Below are positions 8,533 through 15,713 of a stretch of 64,000 bases of DNA, in pieces. The stretch is from assembly GCA_949294845.1 (NCBI GenBank), contig CASFJH010000070.1, forward strand, positions 1-64,000, in the 5' to 3' direction. Made by a program: the position numbers and the translations under genes. Numbering within the stretch: position 1 is the first letter of the stretch; each line of letters opens with the position of its first letter. The stretch comes from an uncultured Bacillota bacterium. Lineage in GTDB: Bacteria; Bacillota; Clostridia; Christensenellales; Pumilibacteraceae. The notes below the pieces were generated by a model. That model did not search any database. It was not told the DNA's origin and worked only from the letters and a program-made list of their open reading frames with translations.

Positions 8533-8578
8533 AGCGTCCTCTGAATAAATTAAACCGTTTAACAAATATCCTGATAAC

Positions 8579-8607
8579 AGTATACACCAACAGAAAGAAT
8601 TTGTAAA
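8579..8607 (-). promoter_or_regulatory. Promoter of the glycyl-radical operon
   Basis: On the minus strand, -35 TTTACA (8607-8602), 17-nt spacer and -10 TATACT (8584-8579). The -35 lies inside the 8601-8619 palindrome, so a bound regulator would block it. Confidence 0.65.
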
Positions 8608-8619
8608 TTGATTTTACAA
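8601..8619. promoter_or_regulatory. Palindromic operator candidate for the ROK regulator
   Basis: A perfect inverted repeat, TTGTAAA-5 nt-TTTACAA, lies in the 151-bp gap between the divergent activase and ROK genes. It covers the -35 of the activase promoter and ends 14 nt before the -35 of the ROK promoter. AT-rich palindromes of this kind are typical of NagC/XylR-type regulators. Binding by the neighbouring ROK protein is inference. Confidence 0.6.
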
Positions 8620-8633
8620 AAAATCTTGTTTAA

Positions 8634-8662
8634 TTGACAAAAATTTTTTTCTGATATATAAT
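8634..8662 (+). promoter_or_regulatory. Consensus promoter of the ROK regulator
   Basis: TTGACA (8634-8639), 17-nt spacer, TATAAT (8657-8662): a perfect sigma-A-type promoter about 22 nt before the ATG at 8684. Confidence 0.85.
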
Positions 8663-8683
8663 GAGAGGGAAGAGGACGAGAAA

Positions 8684-9823
8684 ATGGAACGCACATTGAA
8701 CGCTTCGGAAATGAAGATACGTAACAGGGCAAGAATCCTGAAGCTGATACGGAAGGGGGGTTATTCGCGCGCGGAGATTTCGCGGCTGACGGGACTGACG
8801 CGCGCCGCCGTAACGGTCATTATAGACGACTTTATCGCCAGAGGCATGATAAAGGAAGGGGAAAAGAACAGCTCTGCGGTGGGCAGAAAATCTGTCGGGC
8901 TGCGGTTGGACGCGGCTTACGGCTGGATGATAGGGCTCAACATATCCCGCCGGGCGTATACCGTCGGCGCGGTGGATTTCGGGGGCAACATACTCAGCGA
9001 GTGCAGCAGAGAAATTTCAGCCGGCGACGAGCCGGAAAAAGTGCTGGGCGATATCTGTATGAAGACAGAGGGCATAATGGCGCAGACATCAGGCAGATTT
9101 CTGGGAATCGGTATCACCATGCCCGGCCCGCTGGACAGGGAACGAGGCGTTCTGCTGCGCGTGCCGAATATGGAAGCGTGGAATCGGTTTCCCGTAAAAG
9201 CGTATTTTGAAAACAGGTTTTCCTGTCCGGTGCGCCTTGACAATAATTCCAACGCCGCGGCAAAGGCGGAAGAAGTATACAATAAGGAAGTTCAGGGCAA
9301 AAGCTTTCTTGAACTGATTGTCGATTCTGGCTTAGGCAGCGGAGTTATACTGCACATGGATAACCGTTCGGTGAGTTTCGATTGCGAGTTGGGACATACA
9401 TGCGTCGATGCGAGCGGCGAAAAGTGCGATTGCGGCAACGTCGGCTGCGCGGAGATGTATGCTTCGGCGCGCGCAATCGTGCGGTATGCGCAGTCGCTTG
9501 ATCCGTCGCTCTCGTGCTGGAAACAGATAGCGGACGGATATCTTGCGGGCGACGGGGCGTGCGCTCAGGCAGTGGAAAGAGAAGCGTATTACCTCGGCCG
9601 CATGCTGGTAAACGCAGTTAACTGTTTCAAGTTTGAAGCGGTGGTGTTTGCAGGGGACATTGCGTATAAATTTTATGAAGTCATGGCAAAAAAGCTCGAT
9701 GACATTATCGTTAACGAATCGATCAGAAAAAAACGAATAAAATTATTAACCTCGATAATCGAGTGCGCGGCGGTCCTGCCTGCGGCTAACCTGATCTCGG
9801 AGTCGGATTACTTTCAGCCGTGA
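8684..9823 (+). CDS. ROK-family transcriptional regulator (NagC/XylR type)
   Basis: A 379-residue protein with an N-terminal winged helix-turn-helix (about residues 15-60, YSRAEISRLTGLTRAAVT) and a ROK sugar-binding domain. The zinc site reads GHTCVDASGEKCDCGNVGCAE (His238, Cys248, Cys250, Cys255) and matches the ROK signature. Proteins of this architecture usually repress sugar catabolic operons and release DNA when a sugar or sugar phosphate binds. The gene diverges from the glycyl-radical operon, with a perfect palindrome over that operon's -35, so local control is likely. GAGGAC lies ahead of ATG 8684. The effector is unknown, but should be related to the operon's substrate. Confidence 0.9.
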   Translation: MERTLNASEMKIRNRARILKLIRKGGYSRAEISRLTGLTRAAVTVIIDDFIARGMIKEGEKNSSAVGRKSVGLRLDAAYGWMIGLNISRRAYTVGAVDFGGNILSECSREISAGDEPEKVLGDICMKTEGIMAQTSGRFLGIGITMPGPLDRERGVLLRVPNMEAWNRFPVKAYFENRFSCPVRLDNNSNAAAKAEEVYNKEVQGKSFLELIVDSGLGSGVILHMDNRSVSFDCELGHTCVDASGEKCDCGNVGCAEMYASARAIVRYAQSLDPSLSCWKQIADGYLAGDGACAQAVEREAYYLGRMLVNAVNCFKFEAVVFAGDIAYKFYEVMAKKLDDIIVNESIRKKRIKLLTSIIECAAVLPAANLISESDYFQP

Positions 9824-9920
9824 GCCTCCTGTGCGCTTAACGGAAAATCGTGCGGAAAAGTTCTGTGTTTGCGGCGTAGATCGTCCGCGCAGGAAAGAGA
9901 ACAATACGGCGGACAGTATA

Positions 9921-9957
9921 AAAACTCCGGTTGTGGCATAGACGCAACCGGAGTTTT
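9921..9957. terminator. Bidirectional intrinsic terminator between ROK regulator and ridA
   Basis: A perfect 13-bp stem (AAAACTCCGGTTG at 9921-9933, CAACCGGAGTTTT at 9945-9957) with an 11-nt loop serves both converging genes. The 9824-9920 stretch before it holds no recognisable gene. Confidence 0.85.
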
Positions 9958-9996
9958 CGTATCGGGTAAGTTGAAAAGCTTTTTAAAGTCGGGTGC

Positions 9997-10383
9997 TCAT
10001 TCGGCCGCGATTACTTCGATTTCCACCTTAGCGCCCATAGGGAGCGCGGAAACCGCCACACAGGAGCGGGCGGGAAGCGCCTCGGAAAAGAATCCGGCGT
10101 AAACCTGGTTAACGGCTTTAAATTCGTTTATATCCGTAATGAATACGGTGGTTTTGACGACATTGTTCGCCGTAAGCCCCTGATCGGCTAAAAGCGCGGC
10201 GATGTTTTTTACAATAACGGCGCATTGCGCGGCGGCGTCGCCTTCGACCATGCTGCCGGTGGCGGGATCTATGGCTATCTGTCCGGAAAAGTACCAGAAT
10301 CTGCCTGCCGAAACGCAAATGCCCTGAGAATAAGCGCCGACGGCCTTGGGCGCGTTCTGAGTTGAAACTACGGTTTTCTGCAT
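9997..10383 (-). CDS. ridA: RidA family reactive enamine/imine deaminase
   Basis: A 128-residue RidA/YjgF/YER057c protein. It hydrolyses the 2-aminoacrylate and 2-aminocrotonate released by PLP dehydratases, which protects PLP enzymes. Family landmarks are GAYSQG near residue 16, FSGQIAIDP, the conserved Arg of PARSCVAV (Arg106) and the closing GAKVEIEVIA. The length is typical. It lies 25 nt downstream of ilvA on the minus strand, so the enzyme that makes the imine and the one that removes it form one operon. AAAGGAG precedes the ATG. Confidence 0.95.
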   Translation of the reverse strand: MQKTVVSTQNAPKAVGAYSQGICVSAGRFWYFSGQIAIDPATGSMVEGDAAAQCAVIVKNIAALLADQGLTANNVVKTTVFITDINEFKAVNQVYAGFFSEALPARSCVAVSALPMGAKVEIEVIAAE

Positions 10384-10408
10384 AACAATTTACTCCTTTA
10401 TAAAAATT

Positions 10409-11629
10409 TCAGCAAACGCAGTACTTGTCGTCGTTGAAAATAATGTTGTAGCCGTGTTTTTCTAGCGAGTTGATGACGCGCCTGCCGTGCTCGAAACCGC
10501 TGACTTCGCAGGCGATGTGGAGAATGGTCTCATTGAGCTGGAGCTCGGCGCTCATGCGGTCGTACTGAACCGAAACGATATTGGCGCCGTTAACGCCCAT
10601 GATATGCGCGAACTCTTCAAGACTGCCCGGCTTATCGGAGAGAATAACGGAAAATTTGAGCTGTCTGCCTCTGCTGACCATACCTTTTTCAATTATCTTG
10701 TGCACGAAACCGACATCTATATTGCCTCCGGAGAGAACGCAAGCTACTTTTTTATCGATAAGATCCAGGCGGCCGGACAGCGCGAGGGCGAGGCTGGTGG
10801 CGCCAGCCGGTTCGACTATCTGTTTGGAGCGCTCGATAAGCTGAATTATGGTGGCGGCGATTTCGTCGTCGGTAACCGTCATCATATCGTCGACGTATTC
10901 GGAAATATATTTTAGCGTTTTGTCGCCGGGGCGTTTGACGGCTATTCCGTCGGCAATGGTGAAAATTTTATCGCTTTCGATAAGCTTGCCGGCCTTGAAC
11001 GACTGAACGATCGCGTCGGCCCGAGCAGCCTGAACGCCTACGACCTTAATGCGCGGATTGATATGCTTTACGGCAAAAGCCACGCCGGCGAGCAGACCGC
11101 CGCCGCCTGCCGGAACGATTATCATATCTAGGTCGGGCATATCGTTAACGAGCTCCAGCCCGATCGTACCCTGACCGGCGATAACTTCGTCGTCGTCAAA
11201 CGGATGAATGAAATGGGCGTTTTTCTCTTTGACTATCTCCATGGCCTTTGCGTAAGCGTCGTCGTAAACGTCGCCGTAGAGCACGACTTTGGCGCCGTAA
11301 TTCTCTGTAGCGGAAATTTTGGCGATAGGGGCGGATTGAGGCATTACTATAATCGCTTCCAGTCCGCGCTCGGCCGCCGCGTAAGCCACGCCCTGCGCAT
11401 GATTGCCCGCGCTGGATGCGACGACGGTCTTAACGTTCGGATCCTTGATTGCCGAAATCTTGTTGTAAGCCCCGCGGACTTTAAAAGATCCCGTCTTTTG
11501 CTGATTTTCGCATTTGAGATAAATCTCGCCTTTTGCCATTTTCGAGAAGGTCAGAGAGTGCGAAAGCTCGGTATGATGCACCGTGCCTTTGAGCCTCTTT
11601 TGTGCGTCGTAAACGTCTACCATGTCCAT
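10409..11629 (-). CDS. ilvA: Threonine ammonia-lyase with C-terminal ACT domain
   Basis: A 406-residue PLP-dependent threonine dehydratase (threonine to 2-oxobutyrate plus ammonia). The Schiff-base lysine is Lys50 in KTGSFKVRGAYNKI, and the phosphate loop is GGGGLLAG. A single ACT-like domain (about residues 325-402, LKFSVILSDKPGSLEEF) follows the catalytic domain. This layout fits the roughly 400-residue Clostridium/Corynebacterium-type enzymes rather than the 500-residue E. coli IlvA with two regulatory repeats. Both isoleucine synthesis and threonine fermentation are possible roles. It is the first gene of ilvA-ridA, with its own promoter and AAAGGA upstream of ATG 11629. Confidence 0.92.
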   Translation of the reverse strand: MDMVDVYDAQKRLKGTVHHTELSHSLTFSKMAKGEIYLKCENQQKTGSFKVRGAYNKISAIKDPNVKTVVASSAGNHAQGVAYAAAERGLEAIIVMPQSAPIAKISATENYGAKVVLYGDVYDDAYAKAMEIVKEKNAHFIHPFDDDEVIAGQGTIGLELVNDMPDLDMIIVPAGGGGLLAGVAFAVKHINPRIKVVGVQAARADAIVQSFKAGKLIESDKIFTIADGIAVKRPGDKTLKYISEYVDDMMTVTDDEIAATIIQLIERSKQIVEPAGATSLALALSGRLDLIDKKVACVLSGGNIDVGFVHKIIEKGMVSRGRQLKFSVILSDKPGSLEEFAHIMGVNGANIVSVQYDRMSAELQLNETILHIACEVSGFEHGRRVINSLEKHGYNIIFNDDKYCVC

Positions 11630-11679
11630 AGTTCTATCGTCCTTTAAAGCGTTAAAGTATTTTATTGAATAATATATAT

Positions 11680-11708
11680 ATTTTAATCCTGTCGCTGGTA
11701 TTAGTCAA
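11680..11708 (-). promoter_or_regulatory. Promoter of ilvA-ridA
   Basis: Minus strand: -35 TTGACT (11708-11703), 17-nt spacer, -10 TAAAAT (11685-11680). The predicted start is near 11673, leaving a leader of about 44 nt. Confidence 0.7.
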
Positions 11709-11771
11709 CCGAATTGGCCGATTAAGGCTGAAAAACTCTTTTCCGCACGGCAATATGAAAAAAACATAAAG

Positions 11772-11786
11772 AAAACGCGGCGTTTT
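11772..11786. repeat. Short perfect palindrome in the ilvA-mraZ intergenic region
   Basis: AAAACGC-G-GCGTTTT, a 7-bp inverted repeat around one base, lies between the divergent ilvA and mraZ promoters. It could be an operator. No T-run follows a proper loop, so it is not a convincing terminator. The rest of 11709-11916 shows no gene. Confidence 0.4.
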
Positions 11787-11916
11787 TTACAAAAAAGAAC
11801 CGTGTTTCGGTAAGACCGTATTTGTTTTGCTTAAAAACTGAATCGGCTGTTCATATCTGATTTTTTACCTTCAATTGGCAAAAGAGGAAAAATTTTTTTA
11901 AAATTATCAATTAAAA

Positions 11917-11941
11917 TGGTCAAAAGTGGTTGCATGTGGTC
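11917..11941 (+). promoter_or_regulatory. MraZ-box-like triple repeat
   Basis: Three TGGTN units start at 11917, 11927 and 11937, each separated by 5 nt, which gives a strict 10-bp period. This is the arrangement of MraZ operators (usually TGGGN repeats). The repeats overlap the -35 of the mraZ promoter, as expected for autoregulation. Confidence 0.7.
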
Positions 11942-11958
11942 AAAAAATGTTGTATACT
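11930..11958 (+). promoter_or_regulatory. Promoter of mraZ-rsmH-ftsL-like operon
   Basis: -35 TTGCAT (11930-11935), 17-nt spacer, -10 TATACT (11953-11958). The leader of about 60 nt ends in AAAGGAGGGGC before ATG 12025. Confidence 0.7.
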
Positions 11959-12024
11959 ATATGCATAGTGCGGAACTGGCGTTAAAAACAGGTCTGTAAA
12001 ATCGGTAAAAGGAGGGGCAGGAAA

Positions 12025-12456
12025 ATGTTTCTGGGACAATTCAGTCATCAGTTAGACGAAAAAGGCAGAATACGAATTCCGGCCAAGTTCAAGAGCGAAC
12101 TGGGCGACTCTCCGTTTATCACGTCGGGTACGAACAAATGCCTGTTTGTGTATCCGCAGCCTGATTTTTTCGAAAAATTTCTGTCCAAGCTGACCAATCT
12201 GGATATCACGGATACCGAAAGCGTAAAGCTGGCCCGGATATTCGCATCTAACGCCGTCAATGCCGAAGAGGACAAGCAGGGCAGAATTTTATTGCCGCAG
12301 CACCTTATAAGTCACGCCTCTATCGGGAAGAATCTTATTACTATCGGGGCCATCGATCATGTCGAGATATGGGCGGAGGAGGTCTGGCGCGCTTATAACG
12401 ACGCCGACAGCCTCGACGACGTAATTATGCGGCTTGCCGAAAAGAAAAAGGTGTAA
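12025..12456 (+). CDS. mraZ: Transcriptional regulator / division cluster protein MraZ
   Basis: A 143-residue MraZ with two AbrB-like beta-barrel halves: DEKGRIRIPAKFK near residue 13 and DKQGRILLPQHL near residue 82. MraZ forms ring-shaped oligomers and binds spaced repeats upstream of its own operon. Such repeats are present here at 11917-11941, in a TGGT rather than TGGG form. It is the first gene of the division cluster, followed 2 nt later by rsmH. A strong Shine-Dalgarno (AAAGGAGGGGC) lies upstream. Confidence 0.97.
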   Translation: MFLGQFSHQLDEKGRIRIPAKFKSELGDSPFITSGTNKCLFVYPQPDFFEKFLSKLTNLDITDTESVKLARIFASNAVNAEEDKQGRILLPQHLISHASIGKNLITIGAIDHVEIWAEEVWRAYNDADSLDDVIMRLAEKKKV

Positions 12457-12458
12457 GC

Positions 12459-13397
12459 ATGGAAGGATATCATGTGCCCGTGCTTGCCGAAGAAGTTATA
12501 TCGGCATTGCGGGTTACGTCCGGCGGCATTTATCTCGACGGTACTTTGGGCGGCGGCGGACATACCGGACTGATATTGCGCGGCGGAGGAAACGTGGTCG
12601 CGCTGGATAAGGATTCCGACGCAATCGCATACGCTTCGGCGCGGCTGGGCGCGGTACCCGAGTTTCGCGGACGTTACAATATAATCAAAAGCGATTTCAA
12701 AGCTTGCAAAACGGTTCTGGCCGAAGCCGGAATCGGGGAAATAGACGGAGCGTTGCTCGACCTCGGTATAAGCTCGCATCAGGTCGACGAAGCGGAAAGA
12801 GGCTTCTCGTACCGGTTCGACGGTGCGCTTGACATGAGAATGGATCGCAGCGGTAATTTTACCGCGGCGGATGTTGTGAACGGCTACGACGAGGAGCGCT
12901 TGGCGAAAATATTTTTCGAGTACGGAGAGGAGCGGTTTGCAAGACGCATAGCAAAAGCGATAGTCGTTTCCAGGCGGGTAAAACCTATTCTGACGACGGG
13001 CGAGCTTGCGGATATAGTAAAAGCGGCGGTACCTTACAGCACAAACGGTCATCCGGCGAAAAAAACGTTTCAGGCTATAAGGATAGAGGTAAACGGCGAG
13101 CTTGACGGCCTCGGCGACGCGGTAAACGATATAGTATCGTTATTGAAGCCGGGCGCGAGAATATGCGTTATTACGTTTCACTCGCTCGAGGACAGGATCG
13201 TCAAACAGACGCTGGCCAGACTTGCCACAGACTGCCTGTGCGATAAATCTTTACCGTTCTGCGTGTGCGGACACAAGGCCGAAGTAAAGCTGATAGGAAA
13301 GAGCAAGCCGACGGAAGCGGAGCTTAAAATGAATCCGCGAGCCGCCAGCGCAACGTTAAGAGTGGCAGAAAAGCTGCCGGTCAACAAAATGCGGTGA
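12459..13397 (+). CDS. rsmH: 16S rRNA (cytosine1402-N4)-methyltransferase RsmH
   Basis: A 312-residue SAM-dependent methyltransferase that modifies C1402 of 16S rRNA. It has YLDGTLGGGGHTG (SAM loop, near residue 26), DLGISSHQVDEAERGFSY near residue 104 and the C-terminal FHSLEDRIVKQ motif. Length and motif order match the family. It starts 2 nt after the mraZ stop, so the two are translationally coupled. The original name mraW reflects its usual place in the mra/division cluster. Confidence 0.97.
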   Translation: MEGYHVPVLAEEVISALRVTSGGIYLDGTLGGGGHTGLILRGGGNVVALDKDSDAIAYASARLGAVPEFRGRYNIIKSDFKACKTVLAEAGIGEIDGALLDLGISSHQVDEAERGFSYRFDGALDMRMDRSGNFTAADVVNGYDEERLAKIFFEYGEERFARRIAKAIVVSRRVKPILTTGELADIVKAAVPYSTNGHPAKKTFQAIRIEVNGELDGLGDAVNDIVSLLKPGARICVITFHSLEDRIVKQTLARLATDCLCDKSLPFCVCGHKAEVKLIGKSKPTEAELKMNPRAASATLRVAEKLPVNKMR

Positions 13398-13406
13398 GGT
13401 GTAAAA

Positions 13407-14108
13407 ATGGTTAAAACTACCAGACAGATTAAAACTGAAGAGGATCGCTTCGGCGGTTACATTCCCCGTACCGAGTCGGGTCGCAGAAATGTCGAAGTGG
13501 ATCTGAACGTTGACCCCGACACGGAACTGAGCTTTTCGCGCCGCACTTTTGTAGAACCCGAATATCACGAAACGAAAACCGAACCGGCAAAGGAAGAGTC
13601 TATTTACTCCACGCTGGACAAGCCGCGCAGGACGGTAAATCCGCCCGTTCGCAAGCCGGCGGCAACGAAGAGGGCGGCGGAAGACGTAATGCCTTCGATA
13701 CGCACCCGGGAGGAATCCGATCGCGCAACCGAAACACAGCCTTACGGAAAGAGCTCCGGACTGCTCGGCTCGAGAGCGAAAGTTCTGCTGGCAGTGTACG
13801 TTACGGTAGCCGTCATACTTGCAGCAATCGTTATAGCGACAGGCATAGTGCTTTCGACGAGTTCGTCTGCAGTGGCGTCACTGGAGCAGGCCGTAGAAGC
13901 GCGCAATGCCGTAATTGCCGAACAGAACGCCGAAATACTCAATCTGGAGAACGATACGATGCTGTCGGGTATGGCGGTAGAAAACGGAATGTCTTCTGTC
14001 AGCTCGGTGACCGAGTTTGATCTTTTGCCCGTTTACGAACCGGCGCAGATAACCGAAACCACTAATTGGTTTGACAAATTCTGCGACTGGCTCGGAAAAA
14101 TTCTATAG
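13407..14108 (+). CDS. FtsL-like single-pass membrane protein of the division cluster
   Basis: A 233-residue protein with a long charged cytoplasmic N-terminus (about 123 residues, rich in Arg, Glu and Thr), one transmembrane helix (about residues 124-150, VLLAVYVTVAVILAAIVIA) and a short coiled-coil-like stretch (about 157-183, SLEQAVEARNAVIAEQNAEI). Topology and position right after rsmH match FtsL, the divisome protein that partners DivIC/FtsB. The N-terminal extension is much longer than that of ordinary FtsL, and the external coil is short. The usual next gene (ftsI/pbpB) and the mur genes do not follow. The call rests on synteny and topology, not on clear sequence identity. Confidence 0.6.
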   Translation: MVKTTRQIKTEEDRFGGYIPRTESGRRNVEVDLNVDPDTELSFSRRTFVEPEYHETKTEPAKEESIYSTLDKPRRTVNPPVRKPAATKRAAEDVMPSIRTREESDRATETQPYGKSSGLLGSRAKVLLAVYVTVAVILAAIVIATGIVLSTSSSAVASLEQAVEARNAVIAEQNAEILNLENDTMLSGMAVENGMSSVSSVTEFDLLPVYEPAQITETTNWFDKFCDWLGKIL

Positions 14109-14182
14109 ACCGGGCTGACGCGCCGTACGGAGTTTAAAAAGCAAGCCGTATATGTAAAGAAATTAACCGCAATACGTCTTTA

Positions 14183-14290
14183 CTTCGGATAAAATTAAGA
14201 CGTCTAATAAGCCGAAGACAGCAGCAGCCGGGTATTTTAAAAACCCGACGCAGATTTAAGCTCTTATAAATGGCGTCGGCTTTGTAATTT
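14183..14290 (+). terminator. Terminator region with overlapping alternative hairpins
   Basis: Three inverted repeats lie in the 255-bp gap after the ftsL-like gene: CTTCGG (14183-14188) with CCGAAG (14212-14217); CGGGT (14229-14233) with ACCCG (14243-14247); CCGACGC (14245-14251) with GCGTCGG (14273-14279) followed by a T-rich stretch. The last two share bases 14245-14247 and cannot form fully together. No ORF is seen in the gap. Confidence 0.5.
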
Positions 14291-14363
14291 TAGTATATTT
14301 TTTCCATAAACTATTATTGCGGCAGCGTGACGATTGCCGCAATAAATTTTTTTCGGGGTAATT

Positions 14364-15407
14364 ATGCGCAACAAATCCAAAACATCGGACGCGTCTCCGG
14401 TAATTCTCAAGAAAAACGTTATGACCAAGGTTTTATACTGGGTCTTTATGGTATGCTCGTTCGGCACGATGGTGGCTTCGGTTATTCGCCTTTTTGTCAC
14501 AGACCACGGCGCCGAGACTACCTTCAATCAGGTCTTTATGTGCCTTATGGCGCTTATATCGCTCAACATTCCGCTCATTATCGAAAGAAAATTCAAAGTG
14601 TACATTCCAAGCTATATTACGATTGTAGCATATTTTCTTATTTTCTTTCACTTCGTTCTGGGCGAAGTGTTCCGCGCTTACGACCACGTCAAAATTTTTG
14701 ACAAGGTGCTCCACACCACTAGCGGAGTAATAATTTCGCTGCTTTCCTTTTCCATAATCAGTATGCTCAACAATATGCAGCGCACCAAGATAAAGCTTTC
14801 GCCCTTTTTCGTCGTGCTGTTTACGTTTTGCTTTACAATGACGAGCGAATATCTTTGGGAAATATTCGAATACCTCGTCGATACGTTTTTCGGCTCCAAT
14901 ATGCAGCGCTGGCAGGACAGTCTCGTTATCGAGGCGGGCGCCGCCATGCCTCCGGCAAGAGCGGACGGCACGTTTATAATATCGGGACCGCGCGGCAACG
15001 GTCTTATAGACACTATGGGGGACATGATTGTCAATATATTCGGCTGCCTTGCCGTCTGCATTTACGCTTATGCCGGAATGAAACTTAAACCCGACTGGTT
15101 TACCGCGCGCGTGATGCTGACAAAGCGCGATCTGGCGGCGCTTACCGAGACCGGCGAAGTAATAATCGACGACTCCGTTGCCGACGTATTGGGCACTGTC
15201 GCCGCGCCGTCGGACGAAGGCGACTCCGCAAATTGTTCGGTCAAAGCGGAAAAGGAAGAGGACGCGGTCGGTTCGGGTAAAGCGGAAACTGAAGAGGATC
15301 CGGCCGCTTCGGGCAAAGCGGACGGGAAAACGGGCGGCGCGCAGGAGCAGAATAGAGGCGGCCTAGCGGCGCGGAAAAAAGCTGAAAAAGCGCGCCAAAA
15401 CCGTTGA
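14364..15407 (+). CDS. YjdF/DUF2238-like multi-pass membrane protein
   Basis: A 347-residue protein with about six hydrophobic helices between residues 20 and 240, then a charged cytoplasmic tail. Family landmarks of DUF2238 (E. coli YjdF-like) are DKVLHTTSG near residue 115, SEYLWEIFEYLVD near residue 160, and DTMGDMIVNIFGCL near residue 220. Function is unknown. The tail from about residue 285 is low complexity, with imperfect Lys-Ala-Glu/Gly-Ser repeats (for example GSGKAETEEDP, ASGKADG) that are not part of the family core. The stop codon TGA at 15405-15407 lies inside the -35 of the rpmF promoter. Confidence 0.75.
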   Translation: MRNKSKTSDASPVILKKNVMTKVLYWVFMVCSFGTMVASVIRLFVTDHGAETTFNQVFMCLMALISLNIPLIIERKFKVYIPSYITIVAYFLIFFHFVLGEVFRAYDHVKIFDKVLHTTSGVIISLLSFSIISMLNNMQRTKIKLSPFFVVLFTFCFTMTSEYLWEIFEYLVDTFFGSNMQRWQDSLVIEAGAAMPPARADGTFIISGPRGNGLIDTMGDMIVNIFGCLAVCIYAYAGMKLKPDWFTARVMLTKRDLAALTETGEVIIDDSVADVLGTVAAPSDEGDSANCSVKAEKEEDAVGSGKAETEEDPAASGKADGKTGGAQEQNRGGLAARKKAEKARQNR

Positions 15408-15432
15408 CAAACGGAGAGTATTGCCGTATAAT
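15404..15432 (+). promoter_or_regulatory. Consensus promoter of rpmF-plsX
   Basis: TTGACA (15404-15409), 17-nt spacer, TATAAT (15427-15432): a perfect consensus. It overlaps the end of the upstream gene, whose TGA stop is bases 2-4 of the -35 hexamer. Confidence 0.85.
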
Positions 15433-15469
15433 AGTAAAGCAACTGTAATAAACGAAGGAGGTGCTAAAT

Positions 15470-15658
15470 ATGGCAGTACCCAAGCATAAGACGTCGAAGC
15501 AGCGCACCAATACGCGCTACGCCAACTGGAAAGTTAAAAGTCCGTCTATCGGCGAATGTCCGCAGTGCCACGAAATGAAGCTTAACCATCGGGTTTGCAA
15601 AAATTGCGGCTATTACGACGGCGTGAAAAAGATCGAAATAAAAGAAGCAAAAGAGTAA
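15470..15658 (+). CDS. rpmF: 50S ribosomal protein L32
   Basis: A 62-residue zinc-ribbon L32. It starts MAVPKHKTSKQRTNTR and carries two CxxC pairs (CPQC near residue 27 and CKNC near residue 40), so it is the zinc-binding C+ form. ATG 15470 has AAGGAGGTG 7 nt upstream; the frame also has an ATG at 15461, which is too close to that site. A perfect consensus promoter precedes it. plsX follows, the common rpmF-plsX pairing that ties ribosome and lipid synthesis. Confidence 0.97.
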   Translation: MAVPKHKTSKQRTNTRYANWKVKSPSIGECPQCHEMKLNHRVCKNCGYYDGVKKIEIKEAKE

Positions 15659-15664
15659 CCGATA

Positions 15665-15690
15665 GGCCCCGCAGAATATGTCGGGGCTTT
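15665..15690 (+). terminator. Weak terminator or attenuator hairpin between rpmF and plsX
   Basis: GCCCCG (15666-15671) pairs with CGGGGC (15682-15687), followed by a T-rich but interrupted stretch. It could lower read-through from the very strong rpmF promoter into plsX. Confidence 0.5.
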
Positions 15691-15713
15691 ATTTTATTTG
15701 TAAGAGGAAAAAT

